A stretch of 64,000 nucleotides of DNA from Lentzea sp. NEAU-D7 (GTDB lineage: Bacteria; Actinomycetota; Actinomycetes; Mycobacteriales; Pseudonocardiaceae): positions 124,001 through 188,000 of the forward strand of contig NZ_JAPJDL010000001.1 of assembly GCF_026242055.1 (NCBI RefSeq), written 5' to 3'. The notes below the pieces were generated by a model that was not told the origin of the DNA, made no database searches, and saw only the letters and a program-made list of their open reading frames with translations. How positions within the stretch are numbered: the first letter of the stretch is position 1; every line of letters begins with the position of its first letter. This document shows, in pieces, positions 33,466-41,686 of this stretch. The position numbers and the translations under genes are program-made.

Positions 33466-34941
33466 TTGACCTCGTTCACCAGCCGATGGCGCGCCACCAC
33501 CGTCCTGGCCGCCACGGTCACCCTGCTGGGCGGCGTCACCGCCGCCGTGCCGACGGTGGCCTCCGCCGCCGTCGTGGACACCAGCGCGTCGTACGCGCTG
33601 GTCAACCGCAACAGCGGCAAGGCGCTGGACGTCTTCGAACTGGCCACCGGCGACGGCGCCCGGATCTCGCAGTACGCGCGCAACGACGGTGCCTGGCAGC
33701 AGTGGCAGTTCGTCGACTCCGGCGGCGGCTACTACCGGGTGAAGTCCCGGCACAGCGGCAAGGTGCTGGACTTCCCGTCGACCGCGGACCGGACCGGGCT
33801 CGTGCAGACGACGGACGCCGGCCGCACCGGCCAGCAGTTCCGGCTGGCCGACTCACCGGACGGGCACGTCCGGCTGGTCAGCCGCGCGAGCGGCAAGGCG
33901 GTCGACGTCCTCGACTTCTCCGCCGCCAACGGCGCACAGGTGATCCAGTGGCCCGACACCGGTGGCACGAACCAGCAGTGGCAGCTGGTGAAGATCGGCG
34001 CCCCCGGCAACGTCACCAACCCGATCAAGTCCGGTGGCCCCGACCCCTGGCTGCAGTTCCACAACGGCTACTACTACCTGGCCACCACGACGTGGAACTC
34101 CACGATCACCATGCGCCGCTCCCGCACGCTGGCCGGGCTGTCGAGCGCGGCGGACACCGTGGTGTTCAGCCTGGCAGGACGGCCCAACGGGTGCTGCAAC
34201 ATGTGGGCGCCGGAGTTCCACCTGCTGAACGGCCGGTGGTACCTGTACTACGTGGCCGGGCAGAACGTGCCCGACTACAACCCCACCCAGCGCCTGCACG
34301 TGCTGGAAAGCGCGGGCACCGACCCGATGGGCCCGTACACGTTCAAGGCCGACCTGGGCAGCACCTGGGAGCTCGACCCGAGCATCCTGCAGCACAACGG
34401 GAAGCTGTACCTGATGGGCAGCGCGATGGACGGCACCCAGAGCCTGACCATCACCCCGCTGTCCAACCCGTACACCACCAGCGGCGCGCGGCGCACCATC
34501 TCGCAGCCCACACTGGCCTGGGAACGGCAGACCGCGCCGGTCAACGAGGGCGCGGAACCGCTGTACCGCAACGGCCGCACCATGATCGTGTACTCGGCCA
34601 GCGCCTGCTGGGGTCCGGACTACAAGCTCGGCCTGCTCACCCTCACCGGGTCGGACCCGCTCAACCGCGCGCACTGGACGAAGTCGGCCAACCCGGTGTT
34701 CCAGCGCAACGACGAGCACGGGGTGTTCGGCCCCGGCCACAACGGGTTCTTCAAGTCCCCCGACGGCACGGAGGACTGGATCGTCTACCACGGCAACACC
34801 AGCGCCTCGGCCGGGTGCGGCATGGAGCGGTCCGCCCGCGCGCAGAAGTTCAGCTGGAACGCCGACGGCACGCCGAACTTCGGCACCCCGGTCCCGCTCG
34901 GCGCCCAGCTCCCGGCACCGTCGGGCGAGCAGGCCGGATGA
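33466..34941 (+). CDS. Secreted GH43 enzyme with N-terminal ricin-type lectin module
   Basis: Secreted protein of 491 residues. A TTG start at 33466 is supported by GGGAG (33457-33461) at proper spacing and by the signal peptide that follows (cleavage near ASAA, about 35). Residues about 38-175 form a ricin B-type (CBM13-like) beta-trefoil with three QQW/QQF repeats. The GH43 propeller (about 185-480) has Asp193 (GGPDPWLQ), Asp304 (WELDPSIL), Glu361 (VNEGAEPL) and NMWAPEFHLLNGRWYLYY. It is the last of the four GH43 genes, 9 bp after the endo-arabinanase gene. Substrate specificity within GH43 is not readable. Confidence 0.86.
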   Translation: MTSFTSRWRATTVLAATVTLLGGVTAAVPTVASAAVVDTSASYALVNRNSGKALDVFELATGDGARISQYARNDGAWQQWQFVDSGGGYYRVKSRHSGKVLDFPSTADRTGLVQTTDAGRTGQQFRLADSPDGHVRLVSRASGKAVDVLDFSAANGAQVIQWPDTGGTNQQWQLVKIGAPGNVTNPIKSGGPDPWLQFHNGYYYLATTTWNSTITMRRSRTLAGLSSAADTVVFSLAGRPNGCCNMWAPEFHLLNGRWYLYYVAGQNVPDYNPTQRLHVLESAGTDPMGPYTFKADLGSTWELDPSILQHNGKLYLMGSAMDGTQSLTITPLSNPYTTSGARRTISQPTLAWERQTAPVNEGAEPLYRNGRTMIVYSASACWGPDYKLGLLTLTGSDPLNRAHWTKSANPVFQRNDEHGVFGPGHNGFFKSPDGTEDWIVYHGNTSASAGCGMERSARAQKFSWNADGTPNFGTPVPLGAQLPAPSGEQAG

Positions 34942-35083
34942 CGCGACCGTCCTGATCGGACTTTTCCAGGACGTGAATCGGCTGCCGCGGCGCGAATCCG
35001 CGGCAGTCGATTCGACCGTCGAACACAGAAATCTCCTCACCCCGTCGCCCTTTCCGGCTCGCGGGCGGCATACTCCGCAATGT

Positions 35084-35099
35084 TGGAAAGCGCTTACCA
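35084..35099. promoter_or_regulatory. LacI-type operator upstream of the first acetylesterase gene
   Basis: TGGAAAGCGCTTACCA is a 16-bp dyad centred on AGCGCT with one asymmetric pair, 27 bp before the ATG at 35126. A -10-like CATACT (35069-35074) lies just upstream, so the operator would cover the transcription start. It has the same core as the other operators of this locus. Confidence 0.55.
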
Positions 35100-35125
35100 G
35101 ACCCCGCGGTCTCGAAGGGAACACC

Positions 35126-35936
35126 ATGCTCCTGAGGCGCACGTCCGCCGTCATCGGCATCGCCGCCTTCTCGTTCCTCTCCACGGCGGCCGCGGGATCC
35201 GGCGCGGCGGCACCTGTCACCGTCCACGTCGCGGGGGACTCCACCGCCTCCACGTACACCTCGGCGCTGGCTCCCCGGGCCGGGTGGGGTCAGGCGCTCC
35301 CGGTGTTCTTCGCCCGCGGTGTCGTCACGGCGAACGAAGCGCTGTCCGGGGCGAGCTCGAAGAGCTTCGTGGACCTGGGCCGCCTCGACCGCGTCCTGTC
35401 CAGGGTCAAGCGGGGCGACCACCTGCTCATCTCCTTCGGCCACAACGACCAGAAGAAGGAGGACCCGGCCCGCTACACCGAGCCGTCGACGACCTACAAG
35501 GCCTACCTCTCCCAGTACATCGACAGGAGCCGGGCCAAGGGCGCGAAGCCGGTCCTGGTCACGTCCGTCGAACGGCGCCGCTTCACCAGCGCCGGGACCG
35601 GCCTCCCCCACCCACGGCGCGTACCCGGCGGCGATGCGCGAGCTCGCGGCGGCCAAGGGCGTGCCCCTGATCGACCTCACCGCGTCCAGCACGGCGTTGT
35701 GGAACCGCGCGGGCGTCGAGGGGACGAAGGAGTACTTCCTGCACCTGCCGGCCGGGCCCTGGCCCCACTACCCGGACGGCGTCGAGGACAACACGCACTT
35801 CCAGGCCACCGGGGCGATCGAGGTGGCCCGGCTCGTCGCCACCGCCCTGCGCGACCAGCGCGTCCTGCCACCCGAATCGTTCCACCGGCTCACCGCCCCG
35901 GTGCCGCCGAGCGCGATCGTCTGGCCCACGGGCTGA
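35126..35936 (+). pseudogene. Rhamnogalacturonan-acetylesterase-like SGNH hydrolase gene with a one-base frameshift
   Basis: Gene for a secreted SGNH esterase of about 270 residues, broken by one extra base. The first frame encodes a signal peptide, block I GDSTAS (catalytic Ser), the Gly block GASSKSF and block III FGHNDQKKED. In the C-run at 35605-35609 the frame changes. The other frame continues with THGAYPAAMRELAAAKG, the DNTHFQATGA block with catalytic Asp and His, and a normal stop at 35936. Removing one C restores GLPTHGAYP, so all catalytic blocks are intact apart from this insertion. Rhamnogalacturonan acetylesterases deacetylate the pectin backbone. This is a recent pseudogene or a homopolymer sequencing error. 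Confidence 0.85.
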
Positions 35937-35978
35937 GAAGTCCCCCATCAGACAACCCCTGCTGTCTGGAGAACCCCT

Positions 35979-36815
35979 GTGAAGAAACGTGTTCTGGCCT
36001 TGGCCGCGCTCGTCGTGCTGCCCCTGTTCACCGCTGCCGGCCCCGCGTCGGCCGACGAACCCGCCTGCGCTCCCGCCGGCTCGGCGCCGGGCAGCGCTGC
36101 CGCCGTGAAGGTCTGGCTCGCCGGCGACTCGACGATGGCCGATCCGAGGACGAGCTGCCCGGTGGGCTGGGGCAGCCGCTTCGACCCGCTGTTCACCGGT
36201 GACGTCACCGTGGTGAACAGCGCCGTGGCAGGGCGGAGCATCCAGACGTGGCTGTACGAGTCCAACGTGCAGAACACCAAGGACGCGGCGGACGAGTGCG
36301 TCGTCAGTCCCAGGACGTTCCACCAGCGCTGGCAGGCCATGCTGGACCCGGCCGCCGGTATGAAGGCCGGCGACTACCTCATGATCCAGTTCGGCATCAA
36401 CGACGGCAGCCGGGACTGCCCGCGCCACGTCGGCAGCGCCCGGTACAGGGAACTCCTCGGCCTGATGGCCAAGGCCGCCAAGGACCGCGGCGTGACACCG
36501 ATCTTCCTCACGCCGGTCTCCGCGATCAGGTGCAGCGGCAGCACGGCCGTCGGCACGCGCGGCTTCCTCACCGAGACGGCAGACGCGGGCAGGGCGGCCG
36601 GCGTGACCGTCATCGACCTGCACAAGCTGAGCTACACGCTCTACAACGCGCTGAAGCTGTGCCCGAACGACGGCGACTACACCAAGGGCCCGGTCGGCGC
36701 CTTCTTCTGCAACGACCACACGCACTTCGAGGCCGCGGGAGCCGAGCAGATCGCCCGCGTCGTGGCCAAGGCCCTGCGCGACCAACGCATCCCGCTGTCC
36801 AACTACCTCAAGTAG
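35979..36815 (+). CDS. Secreted rhamnogalacturonan-acetylesterase-like SGNH hydrolase
   Basis: Secreted SGNH/GDSL esterase of 278 residues. Signal peptide to ASA (about residue 24). Blocks: AGDSTMAD (Ser nucleophile), GRSIQTW (Gly), FGINDGSRD (Asn), and NDHTHFEAAGA (Asp and His), matching the rhamnogalacturonan acetylesterase group. Several Cys residues suggest disulfides. GTG 35979 gives the signal peptide. It follows the frameshifted paralogue by 42 bp and is probably cotranscribed with it. It would remove acetyl groups from rhamnogalacturonan so that backbone enzymes can act. Confidence 0.87.
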   Translation: MKKRVLALAALVVLPLFTAAGPASADEPACAPAGSAPGSAAAVKVWLAGDSTMADPRTSCPVGWGSRFDPLFTGDVTVVNSAVAGRSIQTWLYESNVQNTKDAADECVVSPRTFHQRWQAMLDPAAGMKAGDYLMIQFGINDGSRDCPRHVGSARYRELLGLMAKAAKDRGVTPIFLTPVSAIRCSGSTAVGTRGFLTETADAGRAAGVTVIDLHKLSYTLYNALKLCPNDGDYTKGPVGAFFCNDHTHFEAAGAEQIARVVAKALRDQRIPLSNYLK

Positions 36816-36863
36816 GACAGCCCGCACCCTCCGCCGCCGCACACACCGAAAAGGAGATTTCGC

Positions 36864-38009
36864 ATGCTCTCGACAAGGTGGCGCATCGGCGCGGCCGCGG
36901 CTGCGGCGACCGTGCTGGGAGGTCTCGCGCCGGCCACCGCCGCGCCCCAGGTCCTGGCCTGCGGTGACCGGGCGTTCAACGCGGAGGCCGTGCTCAACGG
37001 CAGCACGTGGACCTCCCGCAACGGCAGCCGGACCGTCTACAGCGGCGCCGACATGCGGTCCGCCGTGCAGGCCGCGATCGACAGCCTCACCGGGGGACGC
37101 ACCTCGAAGCAGTGGGTCGTGGTGCGCGGCAGCGGGCCGGTCGGCGCGGGGTCGCGGATCTCGTTGCCCAGCTACACCGGCATCGACGTCTGCGGCACGA
37201 TCAACGTGACCGGCACCGGTTCCGGCGACCAGGCCCCGATCTACTCCAGGGGAACCCGGGACATCGAGGTGCGCCACCTCAGCGTGACCGGCCGCCCGCT
37301 GTACGGGATCTTCCTGCGCAACGTCGACAACGTCGTGCTCGGGCAGATCGACCTGCGGCTGTCCGGTGGCCTCGGCGTGCGCGTCGACAACCGCGGCAAC
37401 ACCAGCGTGCGCAGCCGCAACATCAGGATCGACAACGTCTTCGCGTCCGGCGCGAGCAGCCACGCCGTCGAGACCTACGGCGTGGACGGCCTCACGATCG
37501 GCACGGTGACCGCTCGCAACGTCGGCGAGTCCGGGCTGCTGCTCAACGACACCATCAACGCCACCGTCGGCACGGTCGACGCGGAGAACGCGGGTGCGGG
37601 CACCGGGTACGCGGCGTTCCGCACCGCCAACCGCAACGGCCGCATCGGCACCGGTTACCCCACGAACATCCGGGTCGGCACGGTCCGCGCCCGCGGCGGC
37701 GGCCGGGGCGTGTTCTGCGTGTCCGAGAGCGGCGGGCTGACCATCGACCGGATCGACCTCGCGAACACCGGCAACAACGCGGTCCTGATCGAGAACTGCA
37801 CGAACGTGACCCTCGCGGCGCAGAGCGGCACGGTGACCGGCGGCGGCGAGATCCGGCTGGCCGCGCGTTCGGAGTTCCCGAACAACCGCGACATCACCGT
37901 CCAGAACCTGACGGTGACGAACTCGTCGGTGCGGGAGAGCCCCTGCGGGACGAACACGACGTTCCGCAACCTCACGCTGAACAACAGCACGTCGAACGTC
38001 TGCTCCTGA
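36864..38009 (+). CDS. Secreted right-handed beta-helix protein, putative pectin-backbone enzyme
   Basis: Secreted protein of 381 residues. Signal peptide to TAA (about residue 27). The rest is a right-handed parallel beta-helix, seen as about ten rungs of roughly 22-25 residues rich in N, G, V, I and T (for example VTGTGSGD, DNVVLGQIDL, DGLTIGTVTARNVGESG). Six Cys are scattered, including near both ends. This fold is used by pectate/pectin lyases and polygalacturonases. Context favours a pectin or rhamnogalacturonan enzyme, but I see no clear GH28 (NTD-DD-GHG-RIK) motif, so the catalytic class stays open. ATG 36864 follows AAAAGGAGA. Confidence 0.75.
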   Translation: MLSTRWRIGAAAAAATVLGGLAPATAAPQVLACGDRAFNAEAVLNGSTWTSRNGSRTVYSGADMRSAVQAAIDSLTGGRTSKQWVVVRGSGPVGAGSRISLPSYTGIDVCGTINVTGTGSGDQAPIYSRGTRDIEVRHLSVTGRPLYGIFLRNVDNVVLGQIDLRLSGGLGVRVDNRGNTSVRSRNIRIDNVFASGASSHAVETYGVDGLTIGTVTARNVGESGLLLNDTINATVGTVDAENAGAGTGYAAFRTANRNGRIGTGYPTNIRVGTVRARGGGRGVFCVSESGGLTIDRIDLANTGNNAVLIENCTNVTLAAQSGTVTGGGEIRLAARSEFPNNRDITVQNLTVTNSSVRESPCGTNTTFRNLTLNNSTSNVCS

Positions 38010-38021
38010 CGGCAACGGGGT

Positions 38022-38066
38022 GGGGGGGGGGGGGGGCGGGGGGGGGGGGGCCCCCCCCCCCCCCCC
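38022..38066. repeat. G15-C-G13-C16 homopolymer tract
   Basis: Fifteen G, one C, thirteen G and then sixteen C in a row, forming a zero-loop G/C palindrome 12 bp after the beta-helix gene. Nothing else in the window is comparable. It may be a sequencing or assembly artefact (poly-G calls from both strands meeting) or a true, poorly resolved G/C hairpin. The true length and even contiguity here are doubtful. Confidence 0.9.
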
Positions 38067-38073
38067 TTCGGTA

Positions 38074-38116
38074 TTGACAGGGCTCGCATCTGCGCACAAC
38101 CATGGAAGCGCTCTCA
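38074..38116 (+). promoter_or_regulatory. GH64 gene promoter with CebR/LacI-type operator
   Basis: TTGACA (38074-38079) is a consensus -35 box; AACCAT (38098-38103) is a weak -10 at 18-bp spacing. TGGAAGCGCTCTCA (38103-38116) follows at once and differs at two positions from the actinomycete CebR operator TGGGAGCGCTCCCA. The operator would cover the transcription start of the beta-1,3-glucanase gene, about 94 bp before its ATG. Confidence 0.6.
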
Positions 38117-38209
38117 TAACCGGTCTGGACCATTTCCCGGACCGGAGGCCGCCGACCGCCCTGAACCGGTCGGGGGACCTGCTACCGGAGCCCCTGCACA
38201 AGGAGTCAG

Positions 38210-39796
38210 ATGCGCACTCGAACGAAGTGGTTCAGCGCGCTCGCCGCGCTGGCGGCGACCGCGTCGGCGGTCGTCGCGATCACCCCGGTACAGGCGGTCG
38301 GGCCCGACCTGCTGCCGCTGAACGTCACCAACAACAGCGGCCGGTCCGAGGGCGTGCACCTGTACGTCCTGGGAACCGACATCCGCAACGGGCGACTCGG
38401 GTACGTCAACCAGGCGGGCGCGTTCACGCCGTGGTCGCCGGGCGGCAACCCGCCCACGCCCGCACCGGACGTGTCCATCGCCGGTCCCGGTCCCGGCGGC
38501 ACCACCACGCTGCGCGTGCCGCGGTTCATCTCGGGCCGCGTCTACATGTCGTTCGGCGAGAAGCTCAAGTTCTTCCTGACGCCCGACGGCCTGGTGCAGC
38601 CGGCGCCGTGGGCGTCCGGCGACCCGAACAGCGGCATCCTGTTCGACTGGAGCGAGTTCACCTACAACGACGCCGGCCTGTGGCTCAACAGCTCGCAGGT
38701 GGACATGTTCGCCGTACCGCACGCGGTGACGGTGACGGGCGCCAGCGGCGCCACGAAGAAGACCGGCGAGCTGAAGTCGGGCGGGCGGGACGCCGTCATC
38801 AACGGCATCCGGAACCAGGCGGGCTGGGGCGGCTCGATCATGTCCCGTCCGGACGGCACGGTGCTGCGCGTGCTCGCGCCGGGCAAGGCGGCCGACGTCG
38901 GCAACTTCGACCGCAACTACCTGGACCCGTACATCACCCAGGCCTGGAACGCGTACACGACCAAGACGCTGACCGTGCAGCCGTTCGGCGACCGGCCGGA
39001 CGTGAAGTACTTCGGCCGCACCTCGGGCACCACGATGAACTTCACGAACTCCGCCGGTCAGCAGGTGGCGTCGTTCGCGAAGCCGTCCACGGCGAACGTG
39101 TGGGGCTGCGACGGCGCGCTGCACGCGCCGAACGACCAGGTGGTCGGCCCGATCGCACGCACCCTGTGCGCCGCGCTGCACCGCTCCACGCTCGGCCGCA
39201 TCGACGTGCAGCCCGGCGGCGGTCCCGCCGACTTCTACCAGGGCGCGATCACCAACCACTACTCGCGGCTCGTGCACCAGAACATGGTGGACGGCAAGGC
39301 GTACGGGTTCGCGTTCGACGACGTGCAGGCGCAGGAGTCGCTGGTGCACGACGGCGACCCGCGCTCGGCCGGGATCATCCTCACCCCGTTCGGCGGCTCC
39401 GCTCCCCCGCCCGCGGTCAGCAGCATCGTCAGCGACTGGCACGGCAAGTGCATCGACGTGCCGAACTGGAACTTCGCCGACGGGCAGCGCCTGATCGTGT
39501 GGAACTGCACGGGCGGCACGAACCAGAAGTTCGAGTTCGTGGGCGGCACGCTGCGCACGGAGAACAACAAGTGCGTGGACGTGGCGTGGGGTTCGACGGC
39601 CAACGGCGCGGCCGTGCAGCTCGCGACCTGCTCGGGCAACCCGGCGCAGCAGTTCGTGCTGTCCGGGGCGGGCGACCTGGTCAACCCGCAGGCGAACAAG
39701 TGCGTCGACATCGCGGAGTGGAACCCGAACAACGACGCGGTCCTGCACATGTGGGACTGCGTAGGCGGCGCCAACCAGAAGTGGCACCGCGGCTGA
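38210..39796 (+). CDS. Secreted GH64 beta-1,3-glucanase with ricin-type lectin module
   Basis: Secreted protein of 528 residues. Signal peptide to VQA (about residue 29). Residues about 35-400 match the GH64 laminaripentaose-producing beta-1,3-glucanase fold: LPLNVTNNSGR at the start, VYMSFGEKLKFFL, ILFDWSEFTYND (Glu and Asp in the cleft) and YGFAFDDVQAQES. A C-terminal ricin-type beta-trefoil (about 405-527) has three repeats with KCIDV, KCVDVAW and KCVDIAEW. GH64 enzymes attack fungal cell-wall glucan or curdlan rather than pectin. It therefore shares the regulator type but not the substrate of its neighbours. An AAGGAG Shine-Dalgarno precedes the ATG. Confidence 0.9.
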   Translation: MRTRTKWFSALAALAATASAVVAITPVQAVGPDLLPLNVTNNSGRSEGVHLYVLGTDIRNGRLGYVNQAGAFTPWSPGGNPPTPAPDVSIAGPGPGGTTTLRVPRFISGRVYMSFGEKLKFFLTPDGLVQPAPWASGDPNSGILFDWSEFTYNDAGLWLNSSQVDMFAVPHAVTVTGASGATKKTGELKSGGRDAVINGIRNQAGWGGSIMSRPDGTVLRVLAPGKAADVGNFDRNYLDPYITQAWNAYTTKTLTVQPFGDRPDVKYFGRTSGTTMNFTNSAGQQVASFAKPSTANVWGCDGALHAPNDQVVGPIARTLCAALHRSTLGRIDVQPGGGPADFYQGAITNHYSRLVHQNMVDGKAYGFAFDDVQAQESLVHDGDPRSAGIILTPFGGSAPPPAVSSIVSDWHGKCIDVPNWNFADGQRLIVWNCTGGTNQKFEFVGGTLRTENNKCVDVAWGSTANGAAVQLATCSGNPAQQFVLSGAGDLVNPQANKCVDIAEWNPNNDAVLHMWDCVGGANQKWHRG

Positions 39797-39814
39797 CGCA
39801 AGACGCTCGACCGA

Positions 39815-39844
39815 CGCCGGGGCGCCTGTGCGCCCCGGCGTTTC
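39815..39844 (+). terminator. Intrinsic terminator of the GH64 gene
   Basis: CGCCGGGGCGC (39815-39825) and GCGCCCCGGCG (39830-39840) form a perfect 11-bp stem with a CTGT loop, followed by TTTCATT. It starts 18 bp after the stop codon. The short T-rich tail makes it the most classical terminator in the window. Confidence 0.85.
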
Positions 39845-39897
39845 ATTCGTTCGTGGATGGACGATTGTGCTCACCCGAAAACGGGCACGCAGTGCGC

Positions 39898-40470
39898 GTG
39901 ACGACCGACCACCAAGACCTGCCGCACGCGCATCTCGACCGCGAGACGCAGGAGCTGTTAGACCCGCACCACCACCGAGCGAGCGTTCACCTCGGCGACA
40001 GGCTCGTCGTCGACCCGGACCAGGTGCTCGCGAACGTCGCGATGGCGATGGAACGCCTGGACCTCGACATCAGCACGCCGGTCAGCATCGAGGAGGACGT
40101 GGCGACCCTCGAAGAGCTGGTCGCGATGGTGGACCACTTCGACAAGGGACCGGCGCTCATCGCGCACGCGCTCAACACGGCGGCGCGCGTCATGAACGCC
40201 CGCTACCCCGCCGAGCTCGTCCGCCACCCCCTGCCGCCCGACTGCGACCTGCGCCGGCTGTTCCACGCGGACGTCGACGAACGCAGTCAGAACGTCGCGC
40301 GCGCGGTGTTCAACCAGCGGCTGGCGCGGGAGGCGGACGTGCGGGAGACCGAGATCGCGGTGGACCTCGACGAGCTCTCGCCGGAGCAGCGCATCGAGGT
40401 GTTCATGGCGGTGTTCTTCCTGTACGGCACGAAGATCGGGGCGTTGCAGAACCGGACGGGCATCCGATGA
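39898..40470 (+). CDS. Unrecognised 190-residue protein
   Basis: Hydrophilic, mostly helical protein of about 190 residues, not recognised. It contains LDPHHHRASVH near the N-terminus, an acidic middle (STPVSIEEDVATLEELVAMVDHFD) and LSPEQRIEVFMAVFFLYGTKIGAL at the C-terminus. No signal peptide or membrane segment is evident. GTG 39898 or GTG 39892 is the likely start; GTG 39853 is possible but sits in the terminator tail region. It is convergent with the MFS gene, 28 bp away. Confidence 0.55.
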   Translation: MTTDHQDLPHAHLDRETQELLDPHHHRASVHLGDRLVVDPDQVLANVAMAMERLDLDISTPVSIEEDVATLEELVAMVDHFDKGPALIAHALNTAARVMNARYPAELVRHPLPPDCDLRRLFHADVDERSQNVARAVFNQRLAREADVRETEIAVDLDELSPEQRIEVFMAVFFLYGTKIGALQNRTGIR

Positions 40471-40498
40471 GCTGATCGTGCCGGTGCGCGCCGCCGGA

Positions 40499-41686
40499 CT
40501 ACCGCGGCACACTGGCGGTCGACAACGCGGCCGCCAGCACCCCGATCACCCCGAGCACCACGAACACCGCCGGATAGCCGCCGAGCCAGGCCGCCAGGGC
40601 GCTGCCCGCCCACGGCGCGATCGCCGCGGTGAGCATGACCGGTGCGGTGAGCAGGCCGTTGAGCCGTCCGTAGTGGGCAGGACCCCACCGGTCGGTGATC
40701 GCGGTCGCCTGCACCAGGGTGAAGATCCCGCGCGTGACACCGGCGAGCACCGAGCCCGCGATCAGCAGCAGAGCCGGACCGGGCACCACGCCCAGCAGAA
40801 CGGTGACGGCGGCGCTGACCAGGAGGACCAGCAGGGTGCGCGTGCGCACCGACGTCCTCGCGGTCAGCCTGCCGTAGCCGAGCCGGCCGAGCACCTGGCC
40901 GATCCCTCCCAGACCGAGCGCGACCGCGGCGGCCGACGTCGTCATGCCGCGTCCGGTCAGCAGCGGCACGAGGTTGATCACGACCGCGTAGACGCTGAAC
41001 GCGGCCAGGCTCATCGCGACCACGAGCACCAGGAACGGGCGGCTGCGCGCCACCGCCGACGGCGCGTGGGCGGTCTCGTGCTCGATCGACGGCCACGGCA
41101 ACCGCAAGCCCAGGAGGTGCAGCGGGATCGTGGTGACGGCGAGGAACCCGGCGAGCACGAGGTAGGTGCCGCGCCAGTCCACGAGGTCGTTCAGCACCGC
41201 CGTCAACGGCGCGAACACGGTGCTCGCCAGACCGGCGACCAGGGTCAGCGCGGTCAGCGCCGACACGCGGCGCGGCCCGTACCAGCGGGTCAGCGCGGCG
41301 AACGCGGGCGCGTAGAAGACCCCGGCCATCGCCACTCCGGCCAGCAGCCACGCGGCGGTGAACCACAGCAACGAGTCCGCGGTCGCGAGCGCCACCAGCG
41401 CGACCGCGGCGACGACCGAGCCGGTGGTCATGACGGCGCGCGGGCCGTGCCGGTCGAGCAGCCTGCCCACCGGAATGCCGACCAGGCCCGCGACGACCTG
41501 GCTCGCGGAGAAACCGGCGGTGATCGCCGCGAGCGACCACCCGGTGCTCGCTCCGATGGTCGGCAGCAGCACGGGGAAGGCGTAGTAGAGCACGCCCCAG
41601 CTGATGATCTCGGTGGTGCACAGGACGACCAGGACGCGGCGCAGCCCGGCGTGGGTGCCGGGCCGCGCCGCTGTGTCAGCGTGCAC
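40499..41686 (-). CDS. MFS transporter in an arsenic-type locus
   Basis: Major facilitator protein of 395 residues with twelve predicted membrane helices. The A-motif GIPVGRLLDRHGPR lies between helices 2 and 3, and a second GLGGIGQVLGRLGYGRL in the second half. GTG 41686 is the start; it overlaps the end of the upstream flavoprotein gene by 11 bp, so both are cotranscribed from the ArsR-controlled divergent promoter. It probably exports an organoarsenical, an arsenate ester or an acetylated product. The exact substrate cannot be told from sequence. Confidence 0.82.
   Translation of the reverse strand: MHADTAARPGTHAGLRRVLVVLCTTEIISWGVLYYAFPVLLPTIGASTGWSLAAITAGFSASQVVAGLVGIPVGRLLDRHGPRAVMTTGSVVAAVALVALATADSLLWFTAAWLLAGVAMAGVFYAPAFAALTRWYGPRRVSALTALTLVAGLASTVFAPLTAVLNDLVDWRGTYLVLAGFLAVTTIPLHLLGLRLPWPSIEHETAHAPSAVARSRPFLVLVVAMSLAAFSVYAVVINLVPLLTGRGMTTSAAAVALGLGGIGQVLGRLGYGRLTARTSVRTRTLLVLLVSAAVTVLLGVVPGPALLLIAGSVLAGVTRGIFTLVQATAITDRWGPAHYGRLNGLLTAPVMLTAAIAPWAGSALAAWLGGYPAVFVVLGVIGVLAAALSTASVPR

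Noticed and set aside
36864..38009. Beta-helix protein as a GH28 polygalacturonase
   Set aside because: The NTD, DD, GHG and RIK motifs of GH28 are not seen in order. Only the fold and secretion are supported.
38022..38066. Reading the G/C tract as an intrinsic terminator
   Set aside because: The stem would have no loop and no T-tail, and homopolymers of this purity are more likely artefacts. Kept as a repeat of doubtful accuracy.
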